Assembly: GCA_032191425.1 (NCBI GenBank)
Contig: CM063448.1
Coordinates: 36,742,908 to 36,806,907, forward strand
DNA length: 64,000 nucleotides
From: Lymantria dispar
Taxonomy: Eukaryota > Arthropoda > Insecta > Lepidoptera > Erebidae
Direction: 5' to 3'
The position numbers and the translations under genes were made by a program. Of the stretch, positions 60,957 to 64,000 are shown piece by piece; within the stretch, counting starts at the first letter, position 1, and each line of letters opens with the position of its first letter. Under the pieces are notes generated by a model. That model ran no database searches, was not told the origin of the DNA, and saw only the letters and a list, made by a program, of their open reading frames with translations.

Positions 60957-61983
60957 ATGGATTTTTTAAACATAATGCAATGGAACTCACAAAGTTTAAA
61001 TAGTAACAAACATTTATTAATTAACTACCTATATTCTCACAAAATTCACATCGCTATTATATCAGAAACATGGTTACAAAATATTCATAACTTTAAAATC
61101 AAACATTACAATGTAGAACGTAATGACTGTGGTAACAAACATAACGGTGTAGCTATAATTATTCATAACAGCATCAATTATAATAAGATTAATACATATT
61201 TTGACAATACATTGCAAAATATTTGCATTAAACTCACAATAAATAATAAAGATCTATATATCTTTAGTGTTTATTGTCCTCCATCATTAAAGTGCTTTAG
61301 ATTTGACTTTTGTTTCCCCATTAATAGCACTTCAATGTGAATGGTCAGTCTTGGATAGTCCTCTTGGTACTAGCTATCACCTGCCAGTAATGATAAAAAT
61401 AACAATTAATAGTTATAAAAATAATAGTAATAAAGTAGGCTTTTGTAATGGCAGTCATTTACCAACCTACCCTAATTACAAACAAATAGATTGGGCAGAG
61501 TTCAGAAACTTTACAGATACTTTGTTAGAAGATTTTGAATTTGATTTCTCCAACCCCATAAATTCATACGATCTTTTTTATAATATTTTGCTAATATCAG
61601 CCACTAAATCTAGTAAAAATAAAACAAAAATTGGTAATAACCCGTCATGTCCCATCAACTTGAATAAAAGACCTTCCCTTCCATGGTGGAATGAGAAATG
61701 TAATGAGGCAATTTCAAGTGCTAGGAAAGCATATTTAAAATTTAAAAGCATTCCAACAGAAGTGAATTATTTAGAGTTTAAAAGACTTCGAGCTCTTAAA
61801 AAATTTACGTTAAAAAAAGAAAGGGTTAATAGTTGGCAATCTCTTTGTGAAACTTTTAACCGTTGCACTCCCATATCTAGTATGTGGAAATTTATGCGTA
61901 AATTCAATAAGACGTTTAGTAATAATACTAATGAGTCTGATACATGGATTTCATTATTTCTTAAGAAATATACCCCAGACTAG
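60957..61983 (+). pseudogene. LINE ORF2 start: endonuclease and linker, deleted
   Basis: Begins at 60957, immediately after ORF1. NIMQWNSQSLNSNKHLL, IAIISETWL and NGVAIIIHNSI are the N-terminal endonuclease blocks. Near 61295 the frame breaks and resumes at DLTFVSPLIALQCEWSV and LGTSYHLPVMI, so about 100 residues with the catalytic GDFN block are missing. The linker up to WWNEKCNEAISSARKAYLKF and RFNRCTPISSMWKFM-like sequence precedes the end; RT is absent. Confidence 0.88.
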
Positions 61984-62325
61984 GAGTGAGGCGTATTTAT
62001 CATAACATATATAAATCACAAGTATTTGAAGATAACAGATAACAGTTGTTCTTGCAAGGTCATTATATCTGTTAAAAAATAACATTTATAATACATTGAT
62101 AACAGCCGGTCTAGTCCGGCTGTTATGTTAGTACCTACATAGCTTGAAATAACAGAACTGTTCTGTTCTGTCAAACAGTCAATAAAAAACAAAACAACTA
62201 TTCTTGTCTTTGTCTTTTGTATAATATTGTCATAAGCTAAAACGGGACACGTAGTATTTATTTGAATTAAACCAAAATTATAGTATGTCGTTTCATAAGA
62301 AGAAATCCTCTTTGAAAAGCGAATT
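61984..62325. other. AT-rich DNA after the LINE, small inverted words only
   Basis: ACAGATAACAGTTG, ATAACAGCCGGTC and CCGGCTGTTAT form a short hairpin near 62100-62125. No gene seen. Confidence 0.5.
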
Positions 62326-62800
62326 CTTAATTAGCTCGTGTTATCTGTTATTTCATTGATTAGTCTATCTCGCTCACGCCTATTTGAAAGACTATTTGCT
62401 ACAACGAGAAGCATCTAGTGCTATAACCCGAAAAATAGAAATTGCAATCTAACAAGAAGATATCATTGTTAAATCGTGACTCTTTAATTAGATCATGTTA
62501 TCTGTTATTTGGTTGATTAATCTATCTCGCTTACATCTACTTGATAGACTGTTTGCTAAAACGAGAAACATCTAGTGTTATTATAACCCGGAAAATTGAA
62601 ATTACAATCTATCAAGAACATATCATTGTTGACTTGTGACTTTTTAATTAGATCGTATTATCTGTTATTTGATTGATTAATCTATCTCGCTCACATCTAC
62701 TTGATAGACTGTTGCTAAAACGAGAAGCATTAAGTGTAATAACCGGCAAAATAGAAATTGTACTCTTTCTAGCACATATCATCCTTAAAAAGTGACAAGT
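62326..62800. repeat. Tandem repeat, three units of about 157 bases
   Basis: Units start near 62326, 62478 and 62637. Each has TTAATTAG.TC, GTTATCTGTTATTT, ATCTATCTCGCT, TTGCTA.AACGAGAA and AGAAATTG/TGAAATTA. Units 2 and 3 resemble each other more than unit 1. Confidence 0.85.
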
Positions 62801-62935
62801 ATTTCTTCTCGTATTATGAGTTATCTGTTTACATATTTTGTGTTCGGAAACACTGCAGGACTAATGTTGGCATGATTATTTTATTGTATTATATTATTTT
62901 GTTGTCAAGCGTTGCTTCCTTAAGTAGGTATGTAA

Positions 62936-63358
62936 TATCTGGTTGATCGAGCATTGCTCGATATAATTTTTATATTTTTTTGTAAATGGTATTTTAGCGA
63001 ACATATTTAAATATTTATTAACAAATAAATAAAAATGATGAAAGAATGAAAAAAATATCAAAAATTAAAGAACAGGATAATAACACCGAGATTCGATCTC
63101 AGGCTGTTTGAATGCAACTTAATAATGATTGGCGATGGCTAACTTTACAATCCTATTCTAATGACATTTTATGTCATTTTATGAATTAGCTAAAAACACC
63201 GACAAAACAATACTTTCTATAAATAAGACCTAGCTAGATCGATTTTTTGGCCCCGAAACCTCTAGTAGGCTAAATTTCATGAAAATCGTTGGAGCCGTTA
63301 CCGAGATTCAGATTATATATATATATATAAACAAGAATTGCTCGTTTAAAGATACAAG
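62936..63358 (+). repeat. Unclassified interspersed repeat, copy 2
   Basis: TATCTGGTTGATCGAGCATTG, ACACCGAGATTCGATC, ATAAGACCTAGCTAGATCG and AATTGCTCGTTTAAAGATA parallel 2028-2450. Confidence 0.75.
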
Positions 63359-63426
63359 ATTTAATATAAATGGGTCAAACAATTTGCATATTTTTTATAA
63401 AAGTTAACCCTAGCTACGTTTCACTA

Positions 63427-64000
63427 GGAGGCGGCACGCCTGGCAACTCTCGGCACCGAGGAGATTGTCAGGCGGATCGAAGCGCTGGGGCTGAGAGTAG
63501 CCCTGGAAAAGACGGAGGCCCTTTTGTTCCATGGCCTCCGTACCGCCGGGCCTCCCGCCGGCGCTTCGATCATCGTGAAGTCAGTCACCATCAGCATCGA
63601 GGCCCACATGAAGTACTTGGGCCTGGTGCTCGACGGGCAATTTTGGTTCCGGGAGCATCTCCATCGACTTGTTCCCCGGCTTGTCGGCGCGGCGTCCGCC
63701 CTTTCGCGGCTGATGCCGAATGTGGGCGGACCCAGTGCTACGTGCCGACAGCTGTACGTGGGGGTGATCCGGTCGATGGCCCTGTATGGAGCACCGGTGT
63801 GGGCGGGGTCCCTGACCGTCCGTCTTAGGGCCCTCCTGTGGCGACCACAGAGGGTCATGGCGATCAGGGCCATACAGGGTTACCGCACGGTGGCGACAGA
63901 GGCAGCGTGCCTCCTGGCCGGAACTCCCCCGTGGGATCTGGAGGCGGAGATGCTCGCCGACATTTATCGGCGGGTGTCGGAGACGCGCGCCCGCGGTGGC
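63427..64000 (+). mobile_element. R1-type LINE copy, cut by the window end
   Basis: 5'-truncated start at 63427. From there it follows 18578-19150 almost base for base (GAGGCGGCACGCCTGGCAAC, CGGCACCGAGGAGATTGTC), with about ten to fifteen substitutions by eye in 574 bases. It keeps the frame of the RT C-terminal region to the last base. Its 3' end and poly(A) are outside the window. Confidence 0.93.

Larger units (their letters stand above)
59820..61983 (+). mobile_element. Jockey-clade LINE, 5' portion without reverse transcriptase
   Basis: ORF1 with CCHC knuckles and the start of ORF2 (endonuclease and linker) are present in order, then coding similarity stops at 61983 with no RT domain or 3' UTR. 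Retention of the 5' end with loss of the 3' end is opposite to ordinary 5' truncation. Both ORFs carry lesions. Confidence 0.85.

Overview
The window looks like a lepidopteran (butterfly or moth) nuclear genome. It is AT-rich host DNA with GT-AG introns, packed with repeat types familiar from that order: GC-rich R1-type non-LTR elements, Helitrons starting TCTATAC and ending CTAG, tRNA-derived SINEs, mariner/Tc1 relics, and hAT-type MITEs with exact 8-bp target duplications. No species can be named from the sequence alone.

Two host genes can be reconstructed exon by exon. LTN1 (listerin), the E3 ubiquitin ligase of ribosome-associated quality control, runs on the + strand from 4481 to 51083. 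I find 26 exons that keep frame throughout and sum to about 1734 codons. They begin with the MGGK N-terminus and end in a C-terminal RING domain split between the last two exons. TMEM138, a four-pass membrane protein of the ciliary transition zone, lies convergently on the - strand at 53749-55389 with four exons and 159 codons. The two genes end tail to tail, with opposing poly(A) signals about 6 bases apart near 53460.

Layout: 1-4480 holds a jockey-type reverse transcriptase fragment at the left edge, unassigned AT-rich DNA, an R1 3' fragment and another retroposed fragment close upstream of LTN1. 4481-51083 is LTN1, with only about 5.2 kb of coding exon in 46.6 kb. Its introns carry a Gypsy LTR element (4947-9376), a large LTR element with near-identical LTRs and an R1 element inside it (15697-23324), mariner and Tc1 relics, Helitrons, foldback elements, hAT MITEs and more than 25 copies of one SINE-like family. 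51084-53748 is the LTN1 3' region with nested MITEs. 55390-64000 is intergenic or TE territory: a mariner/R1 relic composite, a jockey LINE that keeps its 5' end but lacks RT, a 157-bp tandem repeat, and another R1 copy cut by the window end.

I found no defence island, operon or clearly new molecular system. The most useful observations are structural: LTR elements inserted 23 and 58 bases upstream of LTN1 splice acceptors, well-dated nests of elements with exact target duplications, several long perfect palindromes, and a repeated SINE-like family with tRNA-like promoter boxes near its GAT-repeat end.
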